Source: Biostraticola tofi
Lineage (GTDB): Bacteria; Pseudomonadota; Gammaproteobacteria; Enterobacterales; Enterobacteriaceae
Reading direction: 5' to 3'
DNA: 64,000 bases
NCBI RefSeq assembly: GCF_004343195.1
Contig: NZ_SMCR01000002.1
Span: forward strand, 62,001-126,000
Notes under the pieces: model-generated
Told to the model about the DNA's origin: nothing
The model's database searches: none
The model's input: only the letters and a program-made list of their open reading frames with translations
Position numbers and translations under genes: made by a program
In this document: positions 36,643 through 48,673 of the stretch, in pieces
Position numbering within the stretch: position 1 is the first letter of the stretch
Layout of the letters: the number at the start of each line of letters is the position of its first letter

Positions 36643-37452
36643 ATGAACCAGAGTAACAACCTGGTCGACATTCGCGGGCTCAGCTTCCGACGTGGCGATC
36701 GTCAAATTTTTGATAATGTCACCCTCCAGGTTCCGCGTGGCAAGATCACCGCAATCATGGGGCCATCGGGCATCGGTAAAACCACCTTGTTGCGTCTGAT
36801 CGGCGGTCAGCTGCCGCCGGATAAAGGCGAGATCTGGTTTGATGGCGATAATATTCCTGCGCTTTCACGTCGGCGGCTGTATGAAGTTCGTAAAAAAATC
36901 AGCATGCTGTTCCAGTCCGGCGCGCTGTTTACCGATATCAACGTATTCGAGAATGTCGCCTTTCCATTGCGTCAGCACACACGCTTACCCGAAGAGGTAT
37001 TGCGGACCACGGTGATGATGAAGCTTGAGGCGGTCGGCCTGCGCGGCGCCGCATCCCTGATGCCTTCGGAGCTGTCGGGCGGTATGGCTCGCCGGGCGGC
37101 GCTGGCTCGCGCTATCGCCCTCGATCCTGAACTTATCATGTTCGACGAGCCGTTTGTCGGGCAGGATCCGATCACCATGGGCGTACTGGTCAAGCTTATC
37201 GATGAGCTTAATCATGCGCTGGGGGTGACCTGTATCGTGGTGTCCCATGATGTGCCGGAGGTGCTGAGCATCGCCGACTACGCCTACATCGTTGCCGAGC
37301 AGCACGTGATAGCAGAGGGCAGCCCGGCTCAGCTTCGCGCCAACGATGACCCGAGAGTTCGCCAGTTTCTCGATGGTATTGCCGATGGTCCGGTGCCGTT
37401 CAACTTTCCCGCCAGGGACTACAAAACCCAGCTTTTAGGTTCAGGGAGTTAA
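36643..37452 (+). CDS. mlaF: MlaF, ATPase of the phospholipid-transport MlaFEDB complex
   Basis: 269 residues, the E. coli length. Walker A is GPSGIGKTT, signature [15 protein letters not shown], Walker [14 protein letters not shown], followed by VVSHDVPEV. With MlaE, MlaB and MlaD it forms the inner-membrane machine that keeps outer-membrane lipid asymmetry by moving phospholipids. It is the first gene of the mla operon, with its promoter in the 248-bp gap shared with yrbG. Confidence 0.96.
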   Translation: MNQSNNLVDIRGLSFRRGDRQIFDNVTLQVPRGKITAIMGPSGIGKTTLLRLIGGQLPPDKGEIWFDGDNIPALSRRRLYEVRKKISMLFQSGALFTDINVFENVAFPLRQHTRLPEEVLRTTVMMKLEAVGLRGAASLMPSELSGGMARRAALARAIALDPELIMFDEPFVGQDPITMGVLVKLIDELNHALGVTCIVVSHDVPEVLSIADYAYIVAEQHVIAEGSPAQLRANDDPRVRQFLDGIADGPVPFNFPARDYKTQLLGSGS

Positions 37453-37460
37453 CCTTCTAC

Positions 37461-38243
37461 ATGCTATCTGAAGCATTCGCGTCAATCGGACGCAAGGGAA
37501 TCAATGTCTGCTATGCCTTCGGGCGGGCGGGCATGATGCTGTTCAATGCGCTGGTCGGCAGACCCGCTTTTCGCCAGCAATGGCCGCTATTGATAAAGCA
37601 GCTTTACAGCGTCGGCGTCCAGTCGCTGGTGATCATTATTGTTTCGGGCCTGTTTATCGGCATGGTGCTGGGATTGCAGGGCTACATTATCCTGACCACT
37701 TACAGTGCGGAAGCCAGTCTCGGCATGATGGTGGCGCTGTCGCTGCTGCGCGAGCTCGGGCCGGTGGTGACCGCTCTGCTGTTTGCCGGTCGTGCCGGTT
37801 CGGCATTGACCGCTGAAATCGGTCTGATGAAAGCGACCGAGCAGCTTTCAAGCCTGGAAATGATGGCGGTCGATCCTTTGCGGCGGATAGTGGCGCCTCG
37901 TTTCTGGGCCGGTGTCATCAGCATGCCGCTGCTTACTGCGATTTTTGTCGCGGTGGGTATCTGGGGGGGATCGATTGTCGGCGTTGATTGGAAGGGCATC
38001 GACAACGGCTTTTTCTGGTCCGCGATGCAAGGGGCGGTGGACTGGCACAAAGATGTCGTCAACTGCCTGGTCAAAAGCGTGGTTTTTGCCATCACCGTGA
38101 CCTGGATAGCGTTATTTAATGGCTATGATGCGATCCCGACGTCCGAGGGCATAAGTCGTGCCACCACCCGTACGGTGGTTCATGCGTCCCTGGCGGTACT
38201 GGGGCTGGATTTTGTGCTGACAGCACTGATGTTTGGGAATTGA
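37461..38243 (+). CDS. mlaE: MlaE, permease of the Mla phospholipid transporter
   Basis: 260 residues, as in E. coli. It has several membrane helices and the MlaE-family block [31 protein letters not shown]. It forms the membrane core that contacts MlaF and the MlaD hexamer. It starts 8 bp after mlaF. Confidence 0.96.
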   Translation: MLSEAFASIGRKGINVCYAFGRAGMMLFNALVGRPAFRQQWPLLIKQLYSVGVQSLVIIIVSGLFIGMVLGLQGYIILTTYSAEASLGMMVALSLLRELGPVVTALLFAGRAGSALTAEIGLMKATEQLSSLEMMAVDPLRRIVAPRFWAGVISMPLLTAIFVAVGIWGGSIVGVDWKGIDNGFFWSAMQGAVDWHKDVVNCLVKSVVFAITVTWIALFNGYDAIPTSEGISRATTRTVVHASLAVLGLDFVLTALMFGN

Positions 38244-38247
38244 GTTA

Positions 38248-38850
38248 ATGCAAACGAAAAAGAGTGAAATCTGGGTTGGCGTATTTATGGTTATCGCCCT
38301 GTGCGCCATCCTGTTCCTGAGCCTGAAAGTAGCGGATATCCGTTCGATGGGCAGCGTATCCACTTATCGCATAAGCGCAGTGTTCGACAATATTGGCGGA
38401 CTCAAGGTGCGTTCGCCGGTTAAAGTCGGCGGCGTGGTGATTGGCCGTGTAGCCGATATCACCCTTGATCCACAGACCTATCTGCCGCGGGTTACCCTGG
38501 ATATCGAGCAAACATACGATAAAATTCCCGACACCAGCTCCCTGGCTATCCGTACCTCGGGCTTGCTGGGCGAACAGTATCTGGCCCTGAACATGGGATT
38601 TGACGACCCTGACATGGGCACTGCTATCCTTAAAGAGGGCGGCACCCTGCAGGACACCAAATCCGCTATTGTGCTGGAAGACCTTATCGGCCAGTTCCTT
38701 TATAAAAGCGGCAGCAACGATGATAGCGGTTCCCCTGCCACGGCCCCCGGCGCAGAGACACCGCCTGCTGATGCCGCGCCCGGCAACGGCGCTTCACACC
38801 TGCCCGCCGCCGACAGCGGCGAGACACCGGCCCATGCGGCTGGACAATAA
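38248..38850 (+). CDS. mlaD: MlaD, MCE-domain protein of the Mla system
   Basis: 200 residues from ATG 38248 (E. coli 183). One N-terminal membrane helix (IWVGVFMVIALCAILFLSL) precedes a single MCE domain (GLKVRSPVKVGGVVIGRVADITLD), which forms a hexameric lipid-conducting ring. The C-terminal tail from about residue 160 is longer than in E. coli and is low-complexity Ala/Pro/Ser (PATAPGAETPPADAAPGN), likely disordered in the periplasm. The start is 4 bp after the mlaE stop. Confidence 0.95.
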   Translation: MQTKKSEIWVGVFMVIALCAILFLSLKVADIRSMGSVSTYRISAVFDNIGGLKVRSPVKVGGVVIGRVADITLDPQTYLPRVTLDIEQTYDKIPDTSSLAIRTSGLLGEQYLALNMGFDDPDMGTAILKEGGTLQDTKSAIVLEDLIGQFLYKSGSNDDSGSPATAPGAETPPADAAPGNGASHLPAADSGETPAHAAGQ

Positions 38851-38862
38851 TAGGAGATAAGC

Positions 38863-39495
38863 ATGTTTACACGTTTTTTACTGGTGGCGCTGTTGGCGAT
38901 TGCCCCACTGGCACAGGCGGTTGATCAGACCAACCCTTACCGATTGATGGACGAAGCGGCGGAGAAAACCTTTACCCGCCTGAAGAGCCAGCAAAGCCAG
39001 ATCAGGCAGAATCCTGAATATCTTCGTACCGTAGTTCGCGAGGAGCTGATGCCTTATGTCCAGGTGAAATATGCCGGTGCGCTGGTACTGGGCCGCTATT
39101 ATCGCGACGCCACCCCGGCCCAGCGTGAAGCCTATTTCAAGGCTTTCCAAGCCTATCTTGAGCAGGCTTACGGCCAGGCGCTGGCGATGTACCGTGATCA
39201 GACCTATCAGATTGCCCCGGAAAAACCGCTGGGAGACGCCACCATCATCGCCATTCGGGTGACCATCGTCGATAAAGGCGGACGTCCACCGGTACGCCTT
39301 GACTTCCAATGGCGCAAGAACAGCCGGACCAATAACTGGCAAGCCTACGATATGATTGCCGAGGGCGTCAGTATGATTACCACCAAGCAGAACGAATGGG
39401 CATCGACCTTGCGCCAGAAAGGCATCGACGGCCTGACCGCTCAATTGCAGGCCGCTGCCGGCCAGAAAATCACGCTGGATAACAACAATGGCTGA
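38863..39495 (+). CDS. mlaC: MlaC, periplasmic phospholipid-binding shuttle
   Basis: 210 residues (E. coli 211), preceded by a strong AGGAGA. A signal peptide ends near AQA at about residue 19. The body matches the Ttg2D/MlaC family ([30 protein letters not shown]). It carries phospholipid between MlaA at the outer membrane and MlaD. It overlaps mlaB by 8 bp. Confidence 0.96.
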   Translation: MFTRFLLVALLAIAPLAQAVDQTNPYRLMDEAAEKTFTRLKSQQSQIRQNPEYLRTVVREELMPYVQVKYAGALVLGRYYRDATPAQREAYFKAFQAYLEQAYGQALAMYRDQTYQIAPEKPLGDATIIAIRVTIVDKGGRPPVRLDFQWRKNSRTNNWQAYDMIAEGVSMITTKQNEWASTLRQKGIDGLTAQLQAAAGQKITLDNNNG

Positions 39496-39796
39496 TGCGC
39501 TCAGCTGGCAGGTCAGTGACAGCACGCTTATTCTGCAGGGAGAACTGGATCGAGTAACCTTGCTCGATCTGTGGGATCAACGTTCTGTCGTATTGTCAGG
39601 CATACGCTATCTGGATGTTTCTCGGCTGGAACGCGTCGATTCCGCCGGCGTGGCGATGATCCTGCATCTTTGTGAGATGCAGGTTCGCAATGGCCATGGC
39701 CTGAGCCTGATGGGCGTCACCGACCGACTCAAGACGCTGATTACGCTTTACAATCTCCACGATATCCTGCCCACCGATACTCCGCTGGCCAGTTAA
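39488..39796 (+). CDS. mlaB: MlaB, STAS-domain regulator of the Mla ATPase
   Basis: 102 residues (E. coli 97). The STAS fold shows [20 protein letters not shown] and the conserved turn [18 protein letters not shown], where Ser replaces the E. coli Thr. It binds MlaF in the cytoplasm and is needed for complex stability and activity. It is the last mla gene and overlaps mlaC. Confidence 0.93.
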   Translation: MADALSWQVSDSTLILQGELDRVTLLDLWDQRSVVLSGIRYLDVSRLERVDSAGVAMILHLCEMQVRNGHGLSLMGVTDRLKTLITLYNLHDILPTDTPLAS

Positions 39797-40000
39797 TACC
39801 AGCGCTGGAATTCGTCGTTGTCCCCGCAACGATACTGCGGGGCCGACGGCGCTTTCAACCCGTGCCGCCGGGGTTTTTCCCCGCCTCCTCGAAAATCGCA
39901 CGTAAAGAATTCCTGATTATCTGATTGCCTGTTTCAGAGCGCGGCGGTTTCATCTAAGATAGCGGTCTGTTTCATGACCCAAGACAGTGAATACTCCCTA

Positions 40001-40255
40001 ATGGAAAACCAAGAAATCAAAGATGTGTTAATGAGCGCCCTGTCGCTTACTGAAGCACATGTCTCCGGTGACGGCAGTCATTTTCAGGTCATCGTGGTGA
40101 GCGAGCAATTTGCCGGTATGAGTCGGGTGAAAAAGCAGCAGGCGGTGTATGCACCTCTGATGGAATATATTTCAGACAACCGTATCCACGCGCTTTCCAT
40201 CAAAGCCTATACCCCTGATGAATGGCAGCGTGATCGTAAACTGAACGGTTTTTAA
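40001..40255 (+). CDS. ibaG: IbaG, BolA-family protein
   Basis: 84 residues from ATG 40001, the E. coli length; an upstream ATG at 39974 has no counterpart in the family. The BolA fold contains [31 protein letters not shown]. BolA-type proteins partner with monothiol glutaredoxins in iron-sulfur handling; ibaG responds to acid in E. coli. It lies 54 bp before murA. Confidence 0.94.
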   Translation: MENQEIKDVLMSALSLTEAHVSGDGSHFQVIVVSEQFAGMSRVKKQQAVYAPLMEYISDNRIHALSIKAYTPDEWQRDRKLNGF

Positions 40256-41569
<1,314 letters not shown>

Positions 41570-41587
41570 TATTGCCTGCCAATAAAA

Positions 41588-41618
41588 AACGGTCAGCCGC
41601 AGCTGACCGTTTTTTTTT
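41588..41618. terminator. Bidirectional rho-independent terminator between murA and degS
   Basis: A GC-rich stem (CGGTCAGC with its complement, loop CGCA) has A-rich sequence before it and eight or nine T after it. The U-tracts on both strands allow it to end both murA and the convergent degS transcript. Confidence 0.93.
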
Positions 41619-41631
41619 ATCAGGGCCATTT

Positions 41632-42699
41632 TCAGCCCGATGCGGGATATTCCTGTATGGTCACCGTCAGCGACAGCCGGTTGCCGTTACGCATCACCTC
41701 GACCGGGATTTGCGAACCAGGCCGTATCTCGGCGACCTGATCCATGGTCTCGATAGCGGAAACCGCAGGCTTGCCGTTGACGCTGAGAATCACGTCGCCC
41801 GGCTCGATACCCGCCTGAGCCGCCGGACCGCCGGGGGTTATCTCGTTAAGAATGATGCCCTGGATCCGGTCCAGGCTGCTGCCGGCGCTATGAAGGGGAG
41901 GGGCCTCATGTCCGCCGACGCCGATGTAGCCGCGGATAACCCGGCCATCGCGGATAAGCTTGCCCATGACTTTGCTGGCCAACGCGGTAGGAATGGCAAA
42001 GCCGATGCCTTCCGGCGTCTCGCCATTGTTGCTTTTATCAAATGACAGTGTATTGATACCGACCAGTTCGCCAAGGGTATTGATAAGCGCGCCGCCCGAG
42101 TTACCTTGATTGATCGAGGCATCGGTCTGCAGAAAGTTCTGTCGTCCAGAGGGGCTCAGGCCAATGCGTCCGGTGGCGCTGATAATGCCCTGGGTGATGG
42201 TCTGGCCGAGGTTATAGGGGTTACCGATAGCCATGACCACATCACCTATATGCGGCGCCCGGTCGACATTGATCGGAATCACCGGCAGGTTGCCGGAATC
42301 GATTTTCAGCACCGCCAAATCAGTCAGGCTGTCCGAGCCGACCAGCAGGGCTTCGTATACTCTGCCGTCCTGTAGCGCCACGATAATCTGCTCGGCATCA
42401 TTGATGACATGTTTGTTGGTCAGCAGGTAGCCCTTTTGGTTCATGATGACGCCGGAACCGAGGGTGCGAAGCTCAAGGTCTTTATGGGAATTGGCATTAG
42501 CGCTGCGGTTATACACATTCACCACCGCAGGCGCTGCCCGCCTCACCGCTTTGTTATAGCTTAACGGCGCTTCATCTTCGCTTACGTTTGGTGAAGACAG
42601 CAGGTCTCGGGTTGTTGAACGCAACCCCGGAAGCGTCAGCAGCAGCACACCCGCAATGATAAAGCCGAAGATAATGGCACGTATGAGCTTAACCAGCAT
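41632..42699 (-). CDS. degS: DegS, membrane-anchored stress-sensor protease
   Basis: 355 residues, the E. coli length. One N-terminal helix (IIFGFIIAGVLLLTLPGL) anchors a trypsin-like domain with triad His97, Asp127, Ser201 (GNSGGALI), followed by one PDZ domain from about 255 (PGGPAAQAGIEPGDVILSVNGKP). DegS is activated by misfolded porin C termini and cleaves RseA to release sigma E. It lies downstream of degQ in the same direction. Confidence 0.96.
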   Translation of the reverse strand: MLVKLIRAIIFGFIIAGVLLLTLPGLRSTTRDLLSSPNVSEDEAPLSYNKAVRRAAPAVVNVYNRSANANSHKDLELRTLGSGVIMNQKGYLLTNKHVINDAEQIIVALQDGRVYEALLVGSDSLTDLAVLKIDSGNLPVIPINVDRAPHIGDVVMAIGNPYNLGQTITQGIISATGRIGLSPSGRQNFLQTDASINQGNSGGALINTLGELVGINTLSFDKSNNGETPEGIGFAIPTALASKVMGKLIRDGRVIRGYIGVGGHEAPPLHSAGSSLDRIQGIILNEITPGGPAAQAGIEPGDVILSVNGKPAVSAIETMDQVAEIRPGSQIPVEVMRNGNRLSLTVTIQEYPASG

Positions 42700-42746
42700 G
42701 ATGTCCGAACGGGAAGTGGGAAATAGCGGCAGGATAGCATGAGTTG

Positions 42747-42781
42747 ATCGGACACCGCAGTGCCGGTGTCCGATTTTTTTT
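42747..42781 (+). terminator. Hairpin with U-tract between degQ and degS, reading on the plus strand
   Basis: An 11-bp perfect stem ATCGGACACCG with a 6-nt loop is followed on the plus strand by eight or nine T. Both flanking genes are on the minus strand, where no U-tract follows the stem. It would therefore stop antisense rather than degQ transcription, although the stem could still attenuate degQ-degS read-through. Confidence 0.6.
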
Positions 42782-42785
42782 CAAA

Positions 42786-44162
42786 TCAACGTAATAACAG
42801 GAAAATACTCTCTTCACCGCGCACGATATTCAGCGCCATGACCGGAGGTTTGGCATCCAGTATCTTACGCAGCTGGGTGATATTTTCTACCCGCTCACGG
42901 TTGACGCCGATAATCACGTCGCCTTTCTGCAAACCGATTTGTGCGGCCGGAGCATCCTTGGTGACGTCGTCGATCCGTACGCCCTTACTGCCGTCCTTGA
43001 GCTGGCCATTGCTCATCGCCGCGCCCTGCAGCGCCGGCGTTAGGATTTCGGCGCTGGTGGTGGCGGATGAACTGTCGTCCAGCGTAACGCTGACATCCTG
43101 AGGCTTGCCGTTGCGCAACAGGCCCAGTTTGACCGCTTTACCTGGAGGCGTAGTACCGATTTTGACCCGCAACTCGGCGAAACTTGCGATAGGCTTGCCT
43201 TCAATGGAAACAATAATGTCCCCTGCCTTGATGCCGGCCTTGGCCGCCGCCGAGCCCGGGATCACTTCGCTGACGAACGCCCCGCGCTGGGTATCAATTT
43301 TGAACGCCTTGGCCATATCGGCGGACATTTCACTGCCTTTGATGCCCAACTGGCCGCGTTTGACTTCGCCAAACTCGATAAGCTGCTGGCTCAGGCCCTG
43401 CACCATATTGCTCGGGATAGCAAAGCCGATACCGATATTGCCGCCGCCGGGGGCCAGAATGGCGGTATTGATACCGATAAGCTCGCCGTTAAGGTTGATC
43501 AGCGCGCCGCCCGAGTTGCCGCGGTTGATTGAGGCATCTGTCTGGATAAAGTTTTCCAGACCTTCCAGATTCAAACCGCTGCGGCCAAGGGCGGAGACGA
43601 TGCCCGAAGTGGCGGTCTGGCCGAGGCCGAACGGGTTGCCGACCGCGACGGCGAAATCGCCTACCCGCAGGTTGTCCGAGTCAGCCATTTTGACTTCGCT
43701 CAGGTTCTTGGGGGAGGGCAGTTGCAGCAGCGCCAGGTCGGTCTGCTCATCATGACCGACCAGCTTGGCGTCGAATTCGCGGCCATCATTTAGCTGGACC
43801 TTGATCTTGTCGGCGCCGTTCACCACATGGTTATTAGTGATGACATAGCCTTTAGCCGCATTGATGATAACGCCTGAGCCCAAGCCCTCGAAAGGCCGTG
43901 AATCACCTTGTTCGCCACTGCCGGGGAAATTAGGGCCGAAGAAATATTTAAACTCTTTCGGCAGGTTAGGCCTCTGCACCTTCTGGGTGCCTTCAACATG
44001 GACGCTGACCACGGCGGGCAGGACCTTCTCGAGCATCGGCGCAAGGCTTGGCATGGACTGCCCGGGGACGGTGGCGGGCAGCGCCGCGGTTGCCGGCGCC
44101 AGCGGTGCCAGCCCGAGCCCGATACAAAGTGCTAGTGTGCTGAAAAGAGGTGTTGTTTTCAT
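42786..44162 (-). CDS. degQ: DegQ, periplasmic serine endoprotease
   Basis: 458 residues from ATG 44162 (E. coli 455). A signal peptide ends near ATA at 25-26. The protease triad is His112, Asp142, Ser217 (RGNSGGALINLNGELIGINTAIL), followed by two PDZ domains (about 260-350 and 370-455). DegQ degrades and chaperones misfolded envelope proteins as 6-, 12- or 24-mers. The loop between residues 62 and 92 is relatively short, as in DegQ rather than DegP. Confidence 0.95.
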   Translation of the reverse strand: MKTTPLFSTLALCIGLGLAPLAPATAALPATVPGQSMPSLAPMLEKVLPAVVSVHVEGTQKVQRPNLPKEFKYFFGPNFPGSGEQGDSRPFEGLGSGVIINAAKGYVITNNHVVNGADKIKVQLNDGREFDAKLVGHDEQTDLALLQLPSPKNLSEVKMADSDNLRVGDFAVAVGNPFGLGQTATSGIVSALGRSGLNLEGLENFIQTDASINRGNSGGALINLNGELIGINTAILAPGGGNIGIGFAIPSNMVQGLSQQLIEFGEVKRGQLGIKGSEMSADMAKAFKIDTQRGAFVSEVIPGSAAAKAGIKAGDIIVSIEGKPIASFAELRVKIGTTPPGKAVKLGLLRNGKPQDVSVTLDDSSSATTSAEILTPALQGAAMSNGQLKDGSKGVRIDDVTKDAPAAQIGLQKGDVIIGVNRERVENITQLRKILDAKPPVMALNIVRGEESIFLLLR

Positions 44163-44317
44163 TCGACTGTGAACTCGCTCGTTATCCGTTACAAAAGCCA
44201 TTAATCATGGACCCTGAAAAACCTGACCAATAACTCCTATGACTGGTCCCGCGCAATAAAAGTTCAGTCAAAGCGCGGGGTTATGCCGGTATGTAGTCTA
44301 CGCCCGGCAATCAACCG

Positions 44318-44719
44318 CTACTTACGGGATTGCGGGGTGCGCAGTAAGCCGCTGGCGCTTTCCGGATAGTCACGGGGCTGCATCTCGACCGGAATCTGGT
44401 CGTTATCGGCTTCCGCTTCGGTCAGGCGATAGCGGAATGGGTTCTGCTCGCCCGGCACATCCGGCAGCAGGTTATTTGAGCTCTTGGCCATATGCTGGTA
44501 CAGCTGACGATAGTCATCGGCCATGTTATCAAGCAATTCGGCGCTGCGCGCAAAATGCCCGGTCAGTTCCTTGCGATACTGGTCAAGCTCCGCTTTGCTG
44601 GTATCCAGTTCCTTTTGCAGCGTCTGCTGCTGGCGGAGTTTGCGGTTACCAAACCGCATAGCGAGCGCACCTATGATGATGCCCACCACTAATCCAATCA
44701 GCGCATATTCCCAGGTCAT
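44318..44719 (-). CDS. zapG: ZapG (YhcB), envelope/division-associated membrane protein
   Basis: 133 residues (E. coli 132). A single N-terminal helix (EYALIGLVVGIIIGALAM) is followed by a coiled coil (LRQQQTLQKELDTSKAELDQYRKELTGHFARSAELLDNMADDYRQLYQHM) typical of DUF1043. YhcB links cell division and envelope precursor control in E. coli. It is divergent from zapE. Confidence 0.95.
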   Translation of the reverse strand: MTWEYALIGLVVGIIIGALAMRFGNRKLRQQQTLQKELDTSKAELDQYRKELTGHFARSAELLDNMADDYRQLYQHMAKSSNNLLPDVPGEQNPFRYRLTEAEADNDQIPVEMQPRDYPESASGLLRTPQSRK

Positions 44720-44935
44720 AATGACTCCTATATTTGACTTCGTTGTCCCGCGGGGGGTTCACACTTATGATACTCACTATAACCGTTTACCGCGTCAGTG
44801 TGGAATCCTGATAATGTGACAGCAGGCAAAGTGCGGTAATTTGCTGTTATTGTGTCACTTGATACTGCACTGCTAACGGCTTGTTTTGCTAAAATCCTTA
44901 TCTTTCTATTTGTTACCAGGGAATGTCAGCGACTT

Positions 44936-46066
44936 ATGAGTGCCTCATCACCCTTGACCCTCTACCAGCGGATGCTGACGGAAGGTGAATATAAACCCGA
45001 TGCCGTGCAGGCCCTGGCGGTCGGTAAACTGGACAGCATCTACCATCAGCTTTTAGCGCGACGCAGCGAACGGTCGGCGTCATCCGGCGGTCTGCTGGCG
45101 AAAATCGGCAAATCGCTGCTGGGTAAAAGCCGCCCGGTGCCGGCGCCGGTCACTGGCTTATATATGTGGGGCGGAGTGGGCAGAGGCAAGACCTGGCTGA
45201 TGGATCTTTTTTATCGCAGCCTGCCGCCGGAGCGAAAAATGAGACTTCATTTCCACCGTTTCATGCTGCGGGTGCATGAGGAAATGAACGAACTGCAGGG
45301 ACATCAGGACCCGTTGGAAATTATAGCCGATCGTTTTCGCCACGAGGCGGATGTCCTGTGTTTCGATGAATTTTTTGTTTCCGATATCACCGATGCCATG
45401 CTGTTGGGGACCTTGATGCAGGCACTGTTCGCCCGCGGCATCACTCTTATCACTACCTCCAATATACCGCCCGACAATCTTTATCATAACGGACTGCAGC
45501 GTTCGCGCTTTCTGCCGGCGATTAAACTTATCAAGCAGCACTGCGAGACGCTGAATGTCGATGCCGGTATCGATTACCGGATGCGTACGCTGACCCAGGC
45601 CAATCTGTACCTGACGCCGCTGAATGCCGACACCCGGCAGCAAATGGATACGATTTTTTCCCGTCTGGCGGGCAGCCATCTGCCCCAGCAGTCGGAGCCG
45701 CTGATAGTCAACCACCGGCCGCTGCAGACCATCGGTGCGGTAGCGGGCGTGGTGGCGCTGGATTTTTCGGTGCTGTGCGCCGAGGCACGCAGCCAGAACG
45801 ATTACATCGCGCTGTCACGCCTCTACCACAGCGTGCTGCTGTATGATGTGCACGCCATGGGCAATCAGGATGAGAATACCGCCCGGCGGTTCCTGGCGCT
45901 TATCGATGAGTTCTACGAGCGCCAGGTCAAACTGGTGATTGCCGCCGATGTGCCGATGGACCGGCTGTACAGCGGCGCAATGCTGAAATTCGAATATCGG
46001 CGCTGCCTGTCCCGCCTGCAGGAGATGCAAAGCGAGGAGTATCTGAGCCTGCCGCATCATCCTTAA
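44936..46066 (+). CDS. zapE: ZapE, cell-division AFG1-type ATPase
   Basis: 376 residues from ATG 44936 (E. coli 375); an earlier ATG at 44852 adds 28 residues without family support. Walker A is GGVGRGKTWLMD, Walker B LCFDEFFVSDI, and the arginine region is ITTSNIPPDNLYHNGLQRSRFLPAI. ZapE associates with the Z-ring during constriction and under stress. It lies upstream of rplM-rpsI but with 235 bp between. Confidence 0.95.
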   Translation: MSASSPLTLYQRMLTEGEYKPDAVQALAVGKLDSIYHQLLARRSERSASSGGLLAKIGKSLLGKSRPVPAPVTGLYMWGGVGRGKTWLMDLFYRSLPPERKMRLHFHRFMLRVHEEMNELQGHQDPLEIIADRFRHEADVLCFDEFFVSDITDAMLLGTLMQALFARGITLITTSNIPPDNLYHNGLQRSRFLPAIKLIKQHCETLNVDAGIDYRMRTLTQANLYLTPLNADTRQQMDTIFSRLAGSHLPQQSEPLIVNHRPLQTIGAVAGVVALDFSVLCAEARSQNDYIALSRLYHSVLLYDVHAMGNQDENTARRFLALIDEFYERQVKLVIAADVPMDRLYSGAMLKFEYRRCLSRLQEMQSEEYLSLPHHP

Positions 46067-46097
46067 ACAATGGACATCGTATTAACTGTAAAAAGTG

Positions 46098-46127
46098 TTC
46101 GATCTTTAGGGGCGACTTCTCTATAAT
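46098..46127 (+). promoter_or_regulatory. rplM promoter and leader
   Basis: A perfect -10 TATAAT at 46122-46127 lies 18 bp after TTCGAT (46098-46103) as a -35. Transcription from about 46134 gives a leader near 168 nt before rplM (46302). In E. coli the L13 protein represses its own operon through this untranslated leader, so the length is consistent with the same control here. Confidence 0.7.
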
Positions 46128-46280
46128 CTTGCGACCCCACGTTACAACGAAGTTTTTGTTTCCCGGAAACTTCGATCGTGCCAGCAACGGCTTATTCGAA
46201 GGGGTAGGTTTGCTGGACTAGATAGCCGTGTGAGCCTCATAACTGTTCATTGAAGCGTTTGGGTGTTCACCAACGTGTAA

Positions 46281-46730
<450 letters not shown>

Positions 46731-46742
46731 TCGGGATTATAG

Positions 46743-47138
<396 letters not shown>

Positions 47139-47160
47139 TTTCTGGCTGGTCTCCAGCTAC

Positions 47161-47189
47161 AAAAAGCCCGGCATGGCCCGGGCTTTTTT
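47161..47189 (+). terminator. Rho-independent terminator of rplM-rpsI
   Basis: The stem AAAAAGCCCGG pairs with CCGGGCTTTTT around a 6-nt loop, ending in a run of T, 22 bp after the rpsI stop. The rest of the 316-bp gap to sspA holds the sspA promoter region, where a TAAACT box near 47274 is a weak -10 candidate. Confidence 0.95.
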
Positions 47190-47454
47190 ATTGGCGCTTA
47201 AAATTTCATGTCTCATTCCCATGTATTGATGATGATTTGCCACTTGTCGTCCCACAATACGGGCAAAATCTGATAAACTATCCAACACTTTAGTGCCTGT
47301 TTACTTAACTGAAGTCCTGCCTTAGTTCCGTTTCCCACACTGTGAGCGGATGCGCCAGGCGGACTGACAATAGGTAACGGTCAGACATTTCAGGATAATA
47401 GCCAGTTTCCCAGGGCTATTCGCGGTATTTTCTTTAATAAACTTGGAGGTTTTC

Positions 47455-48096
47455 ATGGCTGTCGCTGCCAACAAACGTTCGGTGATGACGCTGTTTTCCG
47501 GCCCGACCGACATTTTTAGCCATCAGGTGCGTATCGTACTGGCAGAAAAAGGGGTAAGTGTCGAGATTGAGCAGGTTGAAATGGATAATCTGCCGCAGGA
47601 CCTGATTGACCTGAACCCCTATCGCACAGTGCCGACACTGGTTGATCGTGAGCTTACGCTTTACGAATCGCGCATTATTATGGAATATCTGGATGAGCGC
47701 TTTCCCCATCCGCCGCTGATGCCGGTTTATCCGGTTGCGCGCGGCACCAGTCGCCTGATGATGCACCGCATCCAAAGCGACTGGTATACGCTGATGCATA
47801 AAATCGAGCAGGGTAGCCAACAGGAAGCCGAAAGCGCTCGTCGCCAGTTACGCGAAGAACTGCTGGCAGTCGCCCCGGTTTTCAACGAAGCGCCGTATTT
47901 CATGAGCGAAGAGTTCAGCCTGGTGGATTGCTATCTGGCTCCGCTGCTCTGGCGGTTGCCGCAAATGGGCATCGAGTTGTCCGGTGCCGGCGCTAAAGAG
48001 CTGAAAGGCTATATGACCCGCGTGTTTGAGCGGGATGCATTCCTGGCATCTCTGACCGAAGCTGAGCGCGAAATGCGCCTGCAAACGCGGGGTTGA
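47455..48096 (+). CDS. sspA: SspA, stringent starvation protein A
   Basis: 213 residues (E. coli 212) from ATG 47455, with GGAGG 5 nt upstream. It has a glutathione-S-transferase-like fold (SVMTLFSGPTDIFSHQVRIVLAEKGV; PYRTVPTLVDRELTLYESRIIMEYLDE) without transferase activity in E. coli. It binds RNA polymerase and affects acid tolerance, phage gene expression and H-NS levels. sspB follows after 3 bp. Confidence 0.96.
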   Translation: MAVAANKRSVMTLFSGPTDIFSHQVRIVLAEKGVSVEIEQVEMDNLPQDLIDLNPYRTVPTLVDRELTLYESRIIMEYLDERFPHPPLMPVYPVARGTSRLMMHRIQSDWYTLMHKIEQGSQQEAESARRQLREELLAVAPVFNEAPYFMSEEFSLVDCYLAPLLWRLPQMGIELSGAGAKELKGYMTRVFERDAFLASLTEAEREMRLQTRG

Positions 48097-48099
48097 TGC

Positions 48100-48585
48100 A
48101 TGGAAGTCTCTCAACTCTCTCCCCGTCGTCCCTATCTGCTGCGGGCCTTCTATGAATGGCTGCTGGACAATGAGCTCACGCCTCACCTGGTGGTGGACGT
48201 GACGATTGCCGGCGTTGAGGTCCCCATGGAGTTTGCCCGTGACGGGCAAATAGTGCTCAACATCGCCCCTCGTGCGGTGGGGAACCTGGAAATGACCAAC
48301 AATGGCGTGCATTTCAACGCGCGTTTTAGCGGCATAGAGCGGGAAGTGATTGTCCCTATGGCGGCGGTGCTGGCGATTTACGCCCGTGAAAACGGTGCCG
48401 GTACCATGTTTGAGCCTGAGGTTGCCTATGAGCAGGATAACCAGGACAAGGCTGAAGAGGCGCCTGAAACCGTCATGCAGGTCATTGACGGTGACCGTCC
48501 GGACGTAAGCGAGGATGACCATGTTGATGAGGAGCCACCTACGCCACCGCGTGGCGGCCGGCCGTCTCTTCGGGTGGTTAAGTAA
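48100..48585 (+). CDS. sspB: SspB, ClpXP specificity adaptor
   Basis: 161 residues (E. coli 165). The N-terminal domain (about 1-110) binds ssrA tags. An acidic linker (EDNQDKAEEAPETV-like, then DVSEDDHVDEEPP) leads to the XB tail GGRPSLRVVK, which docks on ClpX. It delivers tagged proteins from stalled ribosomes to ClpXP. Confidence 0.96.
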   Translation: MEVSQLSPRRPYLLRAFYEWLLDNELTPHLVVDVTIAGVEVPMEFARDGQIVLNIAPRAVGNLEMTNNGVHFNARFSGIEREVIVPMAAVLAIYARENGAGTMFEPEVAYEQDNQDKAEEAPETVMQVIDGDRPDVSEDDHVDEEPPTPPRGGRPSLRVVK

Positions 48586-48645
48586 TCGTCACTGATTTGC
48601 CGCTGGAGTTGCGCCCCTGGCCGACTCCCGCAGAGATAGCAATAA

Positions 48646-48673
48646 GACAGCCGGCGGACGCCGGCCTGTCCTT

